DNA of 64,000 bases from Acidobacteriota bacterium (GTDB lineage Bacteria; Acidobacteriota; Terriglobia; Versatilivoradales; Versatilivoraceae): NCBI GenBank assembly GCA_022826755.1, contig JAJDUG010000026.1:48652-112651 (forward strand), given 5' to 3'. Position numbers and translations under genes: made by a program. The notes beneath the pieces were generated by a model. It saw only the letters and a list, made by a program, of their open reading frames with translations, was not told the DNA's origin and ran no database searches. Numbering within the stretch: the stretch's first letter is position 1; every line of letters starts with the position of its first letter. Below, in pieces: positions 44,498 through 52,363 of this stretch.

Positions 44498-46963
44498 CTA
44501 CGGCTGGCTTTCCCGGATAATTTGATCGTAGATGACCCTGGCGCGCTCATAGGCCGCGGCGGCCTGCTCGCGTTCCTCGGGACGAATCCGCGGACTCTTC
44601 ATTTTCCAGCACTGATCCACGGCCCGGCGGCACCATTCGGCGCTGCGGCGCGAGGCCCGAACCGGTTTCCCCTCCACCTGAACGAATATGGGATTGGTGT
44701 GCGAACTGGGATAGATGCGCAGGGCCAGCCAACTGGACTTTTCAAGGGGGTGTTCGAAGCTGACCTCGCGCCACTGCCCATCCGCCTCGACCATCTTTGT
44801 GGCCACGGGCTCACCGTTGACAATCAACTCCAACGGAACCTGGCGTGTTTTCCCCTGACGGGCGCGCTCGATGTGCCAGTAGGGGGGGCGGTCGAGTGGC
44901 CTGGAAGCGATAATGGCTCCCACCTCGTCCTGCCGGTCGGGCAGGTAGGCGATCACCCTGGATCGAATGTCGACCGTTTGCGCTCCCGGCAGGTTCAGCT
45001 CGCTCTCCCGGGTTCCCAGTTCCAGCCCGTCGGCGGTGAAGTCGACGATGTGGGATGCCCCGTCGGAAACATAGCTGCGCCCGGCTCGAATCTGGTCCAT
45101 GTACCGGTCGAAATTCAGCGGACCCTCCAGCTTGGCATAGCTTCTGGCCATGCCCACGCGGTCATCGAAGATACAAGGGAAATCGGTCTCGCCGCTCAAG
45201 CGCGTTCGGAACCCGGTGTTGAGGACGTGGTACCAGATGTTGAGTTCCCAGGGAGCGGGGGTGTCTCCGGCAGAGTAGAAGTCGACGGCGTCCTGGGTTA
45301 CGGTGACGATGTACTCGTTGGCTCCGATGCCGTCGAACTTGGGCAGGACATAGTTGGGGAGCGAATCTGTCGGCTCCATGGGTTCCAACCCCCAGCCGGA
45401 ATGGGCGTAGCCCACCACGGCGTCCTGCTTCCTGGCCCATTGCAGAATGGGCAGCGTCCAACTGGGCCACTCCTCCACCTTGCCGGTCCCCGGATAATCG
45501 TCCTCTCTCAGGCGGAGCAGACAGACATGTCCCGCGTGAGAAGAGGGAAAGCCCGAGATCTCCACGTCGTAGCGCAGCAGGTTCTGCTGATTCGACAGGG
45601 GATGCACCTTGCCGGTGAAGTAGCTCTTCTGGTAGTACCAGCAGGGCCCCCAGGTGAGATTGCAGGCGATATTCAGATCTTCTCCCTGGGCCTGGCGCCA
45701 CATGTGCTCGGGGCGCACGCCCTCTTCCGGGCTCTCGTAGTGGCTGCATCCGGCGGCGTGCACATGGTGGTCGGCGCTGTACCAGCCCAACTTGGCCATG
45801 TGAACCCAGCGCGTGAGCTGGAGCCGGACCTCGTGGACCTGCTTTCCGGGGGGCACCCGGATGCGTTTCGTCTGCGGGAGATACTCCGGACCCCGGGTCA
45901 GGGTGATTTCATACTCCCCCGCGGGCAGAAAGACGTGCTCGCCGTCGGCGCGGTAAACCTGCGGATGGAAGAAGAAATCCGGAAATTCATCCAGCGCCGC
46001 CAGGCGGCGGGAGGGCAGGGGGCGGATTCCCGTCAGCCGCTTGGCCCTGGGAAAGGCCTTCAGGTCGGAGGCGCCACGCTCCTCCCAGGTCTGGCGCGCC
46101 GCCAGGGCCAGCCGGTAATCCTTGGGCAGCGGCGGCCTTCCCGAGGGGGCGGTCCCGCTGATCCGCATCGGATCGGAACCCTCCACGACTCGCTCGATCC
46201 CGTCGGTGATGACCAGGGAGGCCATGGGCGCCGGCGAGCCGTCATGATCCTTGATCCTGAACACCACCTTGGTCGCGGCCCGGCATTCGAACAGGATGTC
46301 GACGGTGCTGCGAAACCCGATATCCTGGGTGCCCTGGCCCACGTGGAAGCCGATCTTGGCTTCCCGGCGTCCGGTTTCCCGGGTGTAAATCTGGAGCACC
46401 GCATATTCGAGCTCGACCCCCGACAGGTTGCCGAGCAGCGGCCGCCTGCGATACATGTAGAGTTCCAGAAAGCGGTTGGCGACTGCACCGGAAGAGAGCA
46501 GGTTCTCCGACTTGGCCCGCTTGGCTCCAGTCGAACGGTGCAGGATGGGTTCGGCGTTGGGACTCTCGGCCTCGAGCCGGGTGGTGACCATGGCCTGGTT
46601 GTGGACCTTGACGAGGAAGCTCTTCCAGCCGTTCTGCACCAGGACGGGCTGGGCGGGACCACGCAGCACCTTCACCCGGGCCTCGGGGTTGATCACCACC
46701 ATGGCCAGGCAATAGGGATCCAGGATTTCCTGGATGCTTCGGGTCGTCCCGGAGCCGGGCGCTTCATCCCTCAGCGCCTGCAGCCGGCGGGAGTCTTCCG
46801 CCGAGAGTCCGCTTCCCAGGAAGGTCAGGGCGTCATCCAGCCGCAACGCCTGGGCCAGCAGCGGCTGGGCTTCGACATTCCCGACTCGCGGGAGGTCGTC
46901 GGCGTCGGCCGCTCCGGACAGCAGGAGCACGACCGCAAGGATGCTGAAGAGTGGGGCTTTCAT
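44498..46963 (-). CDS. CehA/McbA-type metallohydrolase, exported
   Basis: An 821-residue protein. The signal peptide MKAPLFSILAVVLLLSGAADA is followed by a roughly 360-residue beta-rich region. Around residues 395-410 the PHP-like metal site begins (GWYSADHHVHAAGCSHY). Other candidate ligands follow: EEGVRPEHMW, IACNLTWGPCWYY, the SSHAGHVCLL segment, VVGYAHSGWGLEP and FRTRLSGETDFPCIFDDR. The domain resembles carbaryl hydrolase/McbA-like proteins, but environmental members act on unknown esters or phosphoesters. It lies 58 bp upstream of the Gfo/Idh/MocA gene on the same strand. Confidence 0.82.
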   Translation of the reverse strand: MKAPLFSILAVVLLLSGAADADDLPRVGNVEAQPLLAQALRLDDALTFLGSGLSAEDSRRLQALRDEAPGSGTTRSIQEILDPYCLAMVVINPEARVKVLRGPAQPVLVQNGWKSFLVKVHNQAMVTTRLEAESPNAEPILHRSTGAKRAKSENLLSSGAVANRFLELYMYRRRPLLGNLSGVELEYAVLQIYTRETGRREAKIGFHVGQGTQDIGFRSTVDILFECRAATKVVFRIKDHDGSPAPMASLVITDGIERVVEGSDPMRISGTAPSGRPPLPKDYRLALAARQTWEERGASDLKAFPRAKRLTGIRPLPSRRLAALDEFPDFFFHPQVYRADGEHVFLPAGEYEITLTRGPEYLPQTKRIRVPPGKQVHEVRLQLTRWVHMAKLGWYSADHHVHAAGCSHYESPEEGVRPEHMWRQAQGEDLNIACNLTWGPCWYYQKSYFTGKVHPLSNQQNLLRYDVEISGFPSSHAGHVCLLRLREDDYPGTGKVEEWPSWTLPILQWARKQDAVVGYAHSGWGLEPMEPTDSLPNYVLPKFDGIGANEYIVTVTQDAVDFYSAGDTPAPWELNIWYHVLNTGFRTRLSGETDFPCIFDDRVGMARSYAKLEGPLNFDRYMDQIRAGRSYVSDGASHIVDFTADGLELGTRESELNLPGAQTVDIRSRVIAYLPDRQDEVGAIIASRPLDRPPYWHIERARQGKTRQVPLELIVNGEPVATKMVEADGQWREVSFEHPLEKSSWLALRIYPSSHTNPIFVQVEGKPVRASRRSAEWCRRAVDQCWKMKSPRIRPEEREQAAAAYERARVIYDQIIRESQP

Positions 46964-47026
46964 GGGTTTTCTCCGGGCCGATCTTCCGGTGAGCCTATCA
47001 CAACCTGATCCGGTGTGAAACGCGGG

Positions 47027-48406
47027 TTAAACCCTCCAGCGCAGGCAGGTGCCTGCTCCCGTCATGGTGACGATGGTATCGTCCTCCAGGACCACACTGG
47101 ATGCGTAGCCGGTCCCAGAACCCTTGATCGACGACCCCAGCACCGTACCGCCCGCCCGAGTGAGGCGATAGACTTCCGCACTCCAGGTTCGGCCCTCGTC
47201 GCGGCTGATCCGTGCCAGAACCTGAGCCTCGTGGCGCGGGTAGCGGTGATCGGTGGTCAGGACGAGGGTTCCGTCGGACAACTGCGACAGTTCCCCGTGA
47301 GCCTGCCCCAGCGCCAGGTCGGTTGGCCCGTTCAGCGTCCGGCTTACCGGGCGGAATCGGGTCCAGGTATGGCCGGCGTCCTCCGAGTCGGCCAGGTAGA
47401 CCCGCTTGGATGGTTGAAATCCGTCCTCATGCAGGGAAGGGCGGGCGCGGAGCTGCTGCTCCATCATCTCGGCCGACCAGAAGGCAGGCTGGTAACGGAT
47501 GGCGGCCATCAACCGCCCGGAGTGCAGCCGCAAGAGAGTCGTCTCGGCAGACCAGTCCGGCAATGGGGTTCGCTCGCCCCAACTTCGGCCGCCGTCGGTG
47601 GACCGGAGAACCCAGGTAGCGGTGTAGGGAGTCTCCGTCCACGGCTGCAAAGACGTTTCAGCCGCTTGCCTGATCCTTTTCTGACGGGTGGAAGTCGCGC
47701 CCAGGCGCTGAGGCCAGAGCACGGTTCCGTCCGTCCATTCGGTCATTCGGTTCGAGGAGTTTCCGATCGAAGGAAAGGGCGCCTTGTCGACCCTGAAGGG
47801 TCCCTGCCAGCTCCGGCCGCCGTCTTGGCTCCGAATCACATAGCACTCCGCTTCGAGTCCCCCGACCTCGCAGCCATCGGCTGCCTGGCGGAACGCCCAC
47901 AGGAGGGTGCCGTCTCTCAGGACCCCGAAGGAGTCGCTTCGCAGTGCCCAGCGATTGTCGAAAAAGAGCCAGCGCGCAGAGTTCCTCGGCAGGGCCTGGT
48001 CGAAGAACCGCCACCAATCCAATCGTCTTTGCCGCCAGGTCCGTCCCTCGTCGCCGGAGGCCAGCAGGATGCTTTCCAGCCCCGGTCCCTCGGTAGAGAA
48101 ACCGGCGTAGAGGACGCCGTCCCGGGTCCTGCCCATGGGAGCTCCCCGGCCGAAGGGGACCTCCACGAATTGAGCCGGAACGGTTCGAACTTTCTTCCCG
48201 TTGACAGTGACCGCTATCCGGGTCTCTTGGGGAGCCGAGCCCGATGGAGATTCCTCTGCCCGCAATGGTTTCCGGCCGCTGGACAGTGTCGTGCCCGCCA
48301 GCCACCCTCCAAAGCCGGTCGCCAGAAAGCCCCGACGACTGGTCTTGAGCGCCGGGGGTCTTGGAGATTTCCTGATGGAGTGATCGATTGGATGGTTGAT
48401 TTTCAT
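47027..48406 (-). CDS. Tat-exported BNR-repeat sialidase-like protein
   Basis: A 459-residue protein. A twin-arginine signal T-S-R-R-G-F-L-A-T (residues 22-30) is followed by a hydrophobic stretch. The body has at least five Asp boxes of the S-x-D-x-G-x-T/S-W type (GDEGRTWRQ, SQDGGRSWQG, STDGGRSWGE, SEDAGHTWTR, SRDEGRTWSA), defining a six-bladed sialidase-like propeller. Catalytic residues of true sialidases cannot be confirmed by eye, so it may act on another glycan. It is the first gene of the minus-strand cluster to the CBM9-like gene, divergent from the creatininase-like gene. Confidence 0.85.
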   Translation of the reverse strand: MKINHPIDHSIRKSPRPPALKTSRRGFLATGFGGWLAGTTLSSGRKPLRAEESPSGSAPQETRIAVTVNGKKVRTVPAQFVEVPFGRGAPMGRTRDGVLYAGFSTEGPGLESILLASGDEGRTWRQRRLDWWRFFDQALPRNSARWLFFDNRWALRSDSFGVLRDGTLLWAFRQAADGCEVGGLEAECYVIRSQDGGRSWQGPFRVDKAPFPSIGNSSNRMTEWTDGTVLWPQRLGATSTRQKRIRQAAETSLQPWTETPYTATWVLRSTDGGRSWGERTPLPDWSAETTLLRLHSGRLMAAIRYQPAFWSAEMMEQQLRARPSLHEDGFQPSKRVYLADSEDAGHTWTRFRPVSRTLNGPTDLALGQAHGELSQLSDGTLVLTTDHRYPRHEAQVLARISRDEGRTWSAEVYRLTRAGGTVLGSSIKGSGTGYASSVVLEDDTIVTMTGAGTCLRWRV

Positions 48407-48566
48407 GGCATCCTCCCCATTAACCTATCACTCATCGGGCGGGATTTGCACCGGTAGTTCAAAACTGGAGCCGCCGAAAATCTGGTATTCTCCAGTACCT
48501 CCGACACTCGGAGGTTGCAAGTCCGATAGACTGCCGGCGCCAAGGTCCAAAAGGAGAATCCTATTC

Positions 48567-49325
48567 ATGAACACCCCTATACTGCTTCATGAGCTCACCC
48601 GTGAGACAGCACGGGAACTGGCTCCCCAAACGCTTCTGGTGCTCCCGGTCGGAGCCGTCGAGCAACACGGCCCCCACCTGCCGGTCGGGACCGACTTCCT
48701 GACCGTCGAGCACGTGACGCGGCGAGCCGCGGAACAGGCCAGCCGGACCATTCCGGTGCTGGTCGCTCCCACCTTGCCCTTTGGTTCCTCCCATCACCAC
48801 CTGTCCTTTGGCGGTACCCTGTCGCTCGCCACCGAAACCTACTATCGAGTCCTGGCCGACTTGGGGGAATCCATGATCGTCTCCGGGTTCAGAAGCCTGG
48901 TATTGATCAACGGGCATGGAGGCAACCACGAGTTGATCCAACTCGTCGCCCGCGATCTGGCCATCAAGCACAATGTCAGGTTTGCCGCCATGTCCTATTG
49001 GACCGTGGCCTGGGATGCCCTGGTGGCAGAGGGGGCTCACCTGAAGGGTCATCTCCCCGGACATGCCGGCTTCTATGAAACGTCTCAGATCATGGCCCTG
49101 CGGCCGGAGCTGGTAGTGGAGCCGCTGCCCCATCGCGACGGAGTCGAAGGTTCTGATCCCCGCAGCTTCTACGGGCCCTATCGGGCGGAGAAACACCGGT
49201 TTCTGGAAGACCTGGACGGCTATACCGACAGCCCGGACCAGGGCGATGCGGAGCGGGGGAAAGCCTATCTGGCGGCCGTGATCCGTTCCCTGGGCCAGGC
49301 CTTTGTAGAGTTTCACGAGTCGTGA
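48567..49325 (+). CDS. Creatininase-family amidohydrolase
   Basis: A 252-residue cytosolic enzyme. The start at 48567 has AAGGAG about 11 nt upstream. Metal-binding Glu32 and His34 in PVGAVEQHGPHLPVGTD, then Asp43, are followed by FGSSHHHLSFGGTLSL and INGHGGNHE. The family cleaves cyclic amides (creatinine, or intermediates such as formamides in cofactor synthesis), or lactone-like substrates. Position between a sialidase-like gene and an SDR suggests a sugar or sugar-amide substrate, but this is inference. Confidence 0.88.
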   Translation: MNTPILLHELTRETARELAPQTLLVLPVGAVEQHGPHLPVGTDFLTVEHVTRRAAEQASRTIPVLVAPTLPFGSSHHHLSFGGTLSLATETYYRVLADLGESMIVSGFRSLVLINGHGGNHELIQLVARDLAIKHNVRFAAMSYWTVAWDALVAEGAHLKGHLPGHAGFYETSQIMALRPELVVEPLPHRDGVEGSDPRSFYGPYRAEKHRFLEDLDGYTDSPDQGDAERGKAYLAAVIRSLGQAFVEFHES

Positions 49326-49376
49326 CGACGTGGGGATAGAGGAAATTTTTGTCCAGTCATCGGCAGGAGGAATCCC

Positions 49377-50177
49377 ATGGGGGACCGTCTCAAGGACAAG
49401 GTCGCCATCGTCACCGGAGCCGGCTCGGTCGGACCCGGTTGGGGAAACGGCAAGGCAGCCGCCGTTCTCTTTGCCCGGGAGGGCGCCAAGGTGTTGGCCG
49501 TGGATATCAATCCCGATGCGGCCGAGGAGACTCGCCGCATCATTTTGGAGGAGGGAGGAGAGTGCGCCGTCCACCGGACCGATGTTTCCCGGGCGGAACA
49601 GGTGAAGGCCATGGCGGACCGCTGCCTGGAGGTCTACGGCAGGATCGATATCCTTCACAATAACGTGGGGATCCTGCAGGTGGGCGGGCCGGAAGAAATT
49701 TCCGAGGAGCAGTGGGACCACCTGTTCGCAGTCAACGTGAAGGGCATGTTCCTGAGCTGCAAGTACGTCCTTCCGGTCATGGAACGCCTGGGCAAAGGCG
49801 CGATCGTCAATATCTCCTCATTGGCCGCGATTCGCTACACGGGCTATCCGGCGATTTCCTACCACGCCTCCAAGGGGGCCGTCAATCAGCTCACTCAGAG
49901 CATTGCTCTCCAGTACGCACCCAAGAACATTCGAGCCAACTGCATTATGCCGGGCTTCATGAACACTCCCATGATCGTGGAGCCGCTGAAGAATACCTAC
50001 GGGCCGGGAGGCGTGGAGGAGATGGTCCGGAAACGGGACGCATTGGTTCCCATGGGCAGGATGGGAGACGCCTGGGATGTGGCCTATGCGGCGCTGTTCC
50101 TGGCCTCGGACGAGGCCAAATACATCACCGGGATCGAGTTGCTGGTGGACGGCGGCATCACCTGCAGGGTGGGCTGA
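49377..50177 (+). CDS. SDR-family NAD(P)-dependent oxidoreductase
   Basis: A 266-residue classical short-chain dehydrogenase. The cofactor motif is altered: after V-T-G-A-G come S-V-G-P-G-W-G-N-G (residues 13-25), a longer glycine loop than the usual TGxxxGxG. N-N-V-G is at 95-98, the catalytic Ser near 148, Tyr162 and Lys166 (SYHASK), and Asn120, all intact. Late IMPGFMNTPMI and VDGGITCRVG are normal. It follows the creatininase-like gene by 51 bp. The substrate is unknown but probably a sugar or sugar acid. Confidence 0.92.
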   Translation: MGDRLKDKVAIVTGAGSVGPGWGNGKAAAVLFAREGAKVLAVDINPDAAEETRRIILEEGGECAVHRTDVSRAEQVKAMADRCLEVYGRIDILHNNVGILQVGGPEEISEEQWDHLFAVNVKGMFLSCKYVLPVMERLGKGAIVNISSLAAIRYTGYPAISYHASKGAVNQLTQSIALQYAPKNIRANCIMPGFMNTPMIVEPLKNTYGPGGVEEMVRKRDALVPMGRMGDAWDVAYAALFLASDEAKYITGIELLVDGGITCRVG

Positions 50178-50187
50178 GGGGCATCCG

Positions 50188-50285
50188 CGAACGGAAAAGA
50201 GTTATCCACGAAGGTGCACGAAGGACGACGAAGGGCCACGAAGGACGACCAATGGAGACTATTGGGAATAATTGACGAAAAAGGG
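50188..50285 (+). repeat. Dispersed repeat family B, left-end fragment B6
   Basis: GAAAAGAGTTATCCACGAAG is followed by degenerate CGAAGGACGACGAAGG units, as at the left end of B4 and B5, then a divergent tail (GGGCGGTCGGATCATC). It marks the boundary to an AT-rich stretch holding a small orphan gene. Confidence 0.6.
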
Positions 50286-50306
50286 CGGTCGGATCATCTG
50301 TTCATC

Positions 50307-50747
50307 CTAAGTTCGAGACTCCTCCTCGTTTAGCCAAGCTATGGACTTCCCGTCTTGGTAAAAAACCAATACCCGGAACGCGGTTTCTCGAAGAGAGGCG
50401 GACTGGTTACGTCGTCGGAGAAGATACTCAAGCGACCACGGCTCAGCAAGAGCCCAGTAGGGGATATACCGAACCCCAGCAAACTGACCAGCCCCAGCTC
50501 TTTGAAGCTCATGGAATAATTCGTGTAGCGTTTTTGCAGACCCGTTATATTCTCGAAGAACGGCAAGGCAATCCCTATCTTCGAGAACGACTGAGCACAG
50601 TTTTTCCAAATCACCAGCGGAATCATGATGACGCAAGCCCTCAACGGTTTGTGGTTTGTTTCGGGAGAGGGCGTACAGTTTAGAATACTTACGGCGTATG
50701 TTCGGGTGCTTGAAGAAATGGTAGAGACCACGAAGCATGTTCATCAT
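50307..50747 (-). CDS. Hypothetical protein in an AT-rich patch
   Basis: A 146-residue protein with no family I recognise. It is mixed helical (MLRGLYHFFKHPNIRRKYSKLYALSR, LHELFHELQRAGAGQFAG, PWSLEYLLRRRNQ) with no signal peptide. A WALAEPWSLEYLLRR segment and a final DGKSIAWLNEEE are the most distinctive. The local GC content is plainly lower than its neighbours, and the gene is framed by a B repeat on one side and CCACTAAC heptamers on the other, so recent insertion is likely. A second overlapping minus-strand frame (50339-50731) looks less protein-like. Confidence 0.5.
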   Translation of the reverse strand: MMNMLRGLYHFFKHPNIRRKYSKLYALSRNKPQTVEGLRHHDSAGDLEKLCSVVLEDRDCLAVLREYNGSAKTLHELFHELQRAGAGQFAGVRYIPYWALAEPWSLEYLLRRRNQSASLRETAFRVLVFYQDGKSIAWLNEEESRT

Positions 50748-50916
50748 TACAGCTTGTCCGCAATATTACAGATGGTTTTTTTGCATTGGTTCTGGTTTCC
50801 CATCGTTCTACCGATGTTGGACATTTCACCTTCATTCTCGTCTAGTATTCTTTGTAATCCCCCCAACTAATCACCCTGAGACGCTCGCGTGGTTCCCCCC
50901 AACTATCCACTAACCA
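50748..50916. other. AT-rich spacer ending in CCACTAAC heptamer repeats
   Basis: No gene is supported. The right end (about 50895-50932) carries repeated AACTATCCACTAACCACTATCCACT, an instance of the heptamer style seen at 28428-28450 and 28695-28735. These runs overlap the 3' end of the DUF1501 gene. Confidence 0.5.
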
Positions 50917-52359
50917 CTATCCACTAACAACTGCTTTTTTAATGACTTTGCCGCCCACGTCGGTCAGGCGGAAGTCGCGGCCCTGGAATCGGTAGGTGAA
51001 CTTCTCGTGGTCGATCCCCATGCAATGCAGGACGGTAGCCTGGAAGTCGTTGATGTGCACAGGATCTTCCACCGGGTTGTACCCCAGGTCGTCGGTGGCT
51101 CCGATGGTGACCCCGGGCTTGATGCCTCCGCCCGCCATCCAGATGGTGTAGGCCTTCATATGGTGGTCCCTGCCGTAGTTCCCCCGGGTCATGTCTCCCT
51201 GGTTCATGGGCGTTCGCCCGAACTCCCCGCCCCAGATCACCAGCGTGTCCTCGAACAGGCCCCGCTGCTTCAAGTCCCGAATCAGCGCGGCTGCCGGCTG
51301 GTCGGTCTGACGGCACTGCAAGGCGATGTTCGAGGGCAGGCTGTTGTGGTGGTCCCAGCCGCGGTGGTAGAGCTGGATGAATCGGACCCCTCGCTCGACC
51401 AGGCGCCGGGCCAGCAGGCAGTTGTTGGCAAAGGAGGGAACACCGGGTTGAGCGCCGTACTGCTCCAGAACCTTGGGGGGCTCCTGGCCGGTATCCATCA
51501 GGTCCGGAACACTGGTTTGCATTCGGTAGGCCATCTCGAAAGACTTGATCCGGGCCGCGATGTCGGGATCGCCGACCGCATCCATTTTGAGGCGGTTGAG
51601 ATCGCGCAGTCCATCCAGCAAGTGGCGCCGCGAAGTGGGGGTGACGCCTCCGGGGTTGGAGACAAAGAGGATGGGCTCTCCCTGGGAACGAAATTCGACT
51701 CCCTGGTGGCTGCTGGGCAAGAAGCCGCTGCCCCAGTAGCGGGACAACAGGGGTTGGCCCTGGCCGCCCCCGGAAGTCAGGACCACGAAGGAGGGCAATT
51801 GATGGTTTTCGCTGCCCAGGCCGTAAGAGAACCAGGCGCCCATGGTGGGACGTCCCGGCTGTTGTCCCCCCGTCTGGATCAGGGTCACGGCCGGGTCGTG
51901 GTTGATGGCGTCGGTATGCATCGAGCGAATGATAGCCAGGTCGTCGGCTACGCCGGCCGTGTGCGGCAAGAGCTCGGACACTTCGGCGCCGGACTGCCCT
52001 TGTTTTTCGAACTGGAACTTGGAACCGACGCATACCAGCTTGCGGCCGGCAAGCTGAGCGATCCGCTGGCCCTTGGTGACGCTTTCGGGCATGGGCTGCC
52101 CGGTCATTTCGACCAGTTTGGGCTTGGGGTCGAACAGATCCAGTTGGGATGGGGCTCCCGACATGAACAGGTAGATGATGCGCTTGGCCGTGGGTGCGAA
52201 GTGGAGCCGGTTCAACGCGCCGAAGGATTGTCCGTTGGAGGCGCCATACAGGTCTTCCCTCAAGAGCGTCGCCAGGGCCAGCGAGCCGATGCCCTTGGCC
52301 CCTCGACCGAAGAAGCGCCGTCTCGTCATCTGAAGGGCCAGTTCTTGTTCAAGGCTCAT
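50917..52359 (-). CDS. DUF1501 family protein (Tat-exported, sulfatase-like fold)
   Basis: A 480-residue protein. M-T-R-R-R-F-F-G-R-G (residues 11-20) is a twin-arginine signal, so it folds before export. The typical DUF1501 order is visible: KRIIYLFMSGAPSQLDLFDPKP, GKKLV-like region, IRSMHTDAINHDPA, PTMGAWFSYGLGSE, then FIQLYHRGWDHH, TLVIWGGEFGRTP and GRDHH...AGGGIKPGVTIGATDDLGY. It always pairs with a large cytochrome-C/DUF1549/DUF1553 protein, here 4 bp upstream on the same strand. The pair's biochemical role is unknown, with sulfated-glycan or sugar oxidation suggested for such loci. Confidence 0.92.
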   Translation of the reverse strand: MSLEQELALQMTRRRFFGRGAKGIGSLALATLLREDLYGASNGQSFGALNRLHFAPTAKRIIYLFMSGAPSQLDLFDPKPKLVEMTGQPMPESVTKGQRIAQLAGRKLVCVGSKFQFEKQGQSGAEVSELLPHTAGVADDLAIIRSMHTDAINHDPAVTLIQTGGQQPGRPTMGAWFSYGLGSENHQLPSFVVLTSGGGQGQPLLSRYWGSGFLPSSHQGVEFRSQGEPILFVSNPGGVTPTSRRHLLDGLRDLNRLKMDAVGDPDIAARIKSFEMAYRMQTSVPDLMDTGQEPPKVLEQYGAQPGVPSFANNCLLARRLVERGVRFIQLYHRGWDHHNSLPSNIALQCRQTDQPAAALIRDLKQRGLFEDTLVIWGGEFGRTPMNQGDMTRGNYGRDHHMKAYTIWMAGGGIKPGVTIGATDDLGYNPVEDPVHINDFQATVLHCMGIDHEKFTYRFQGRDFRLTDVGGKVIKKAVVSG

Positions 52360-52363
52360 GGAT

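Noticed and set aside
44372..47008. 878-codon open frame antisense to the CehA/McbA gene
   Set aside because: It is a shadow caused by high GC; the sense strand has signal peptide and metal motifs. The same applies to antisense frames at 7504-9486, 12610-14229 and 23545-25872.
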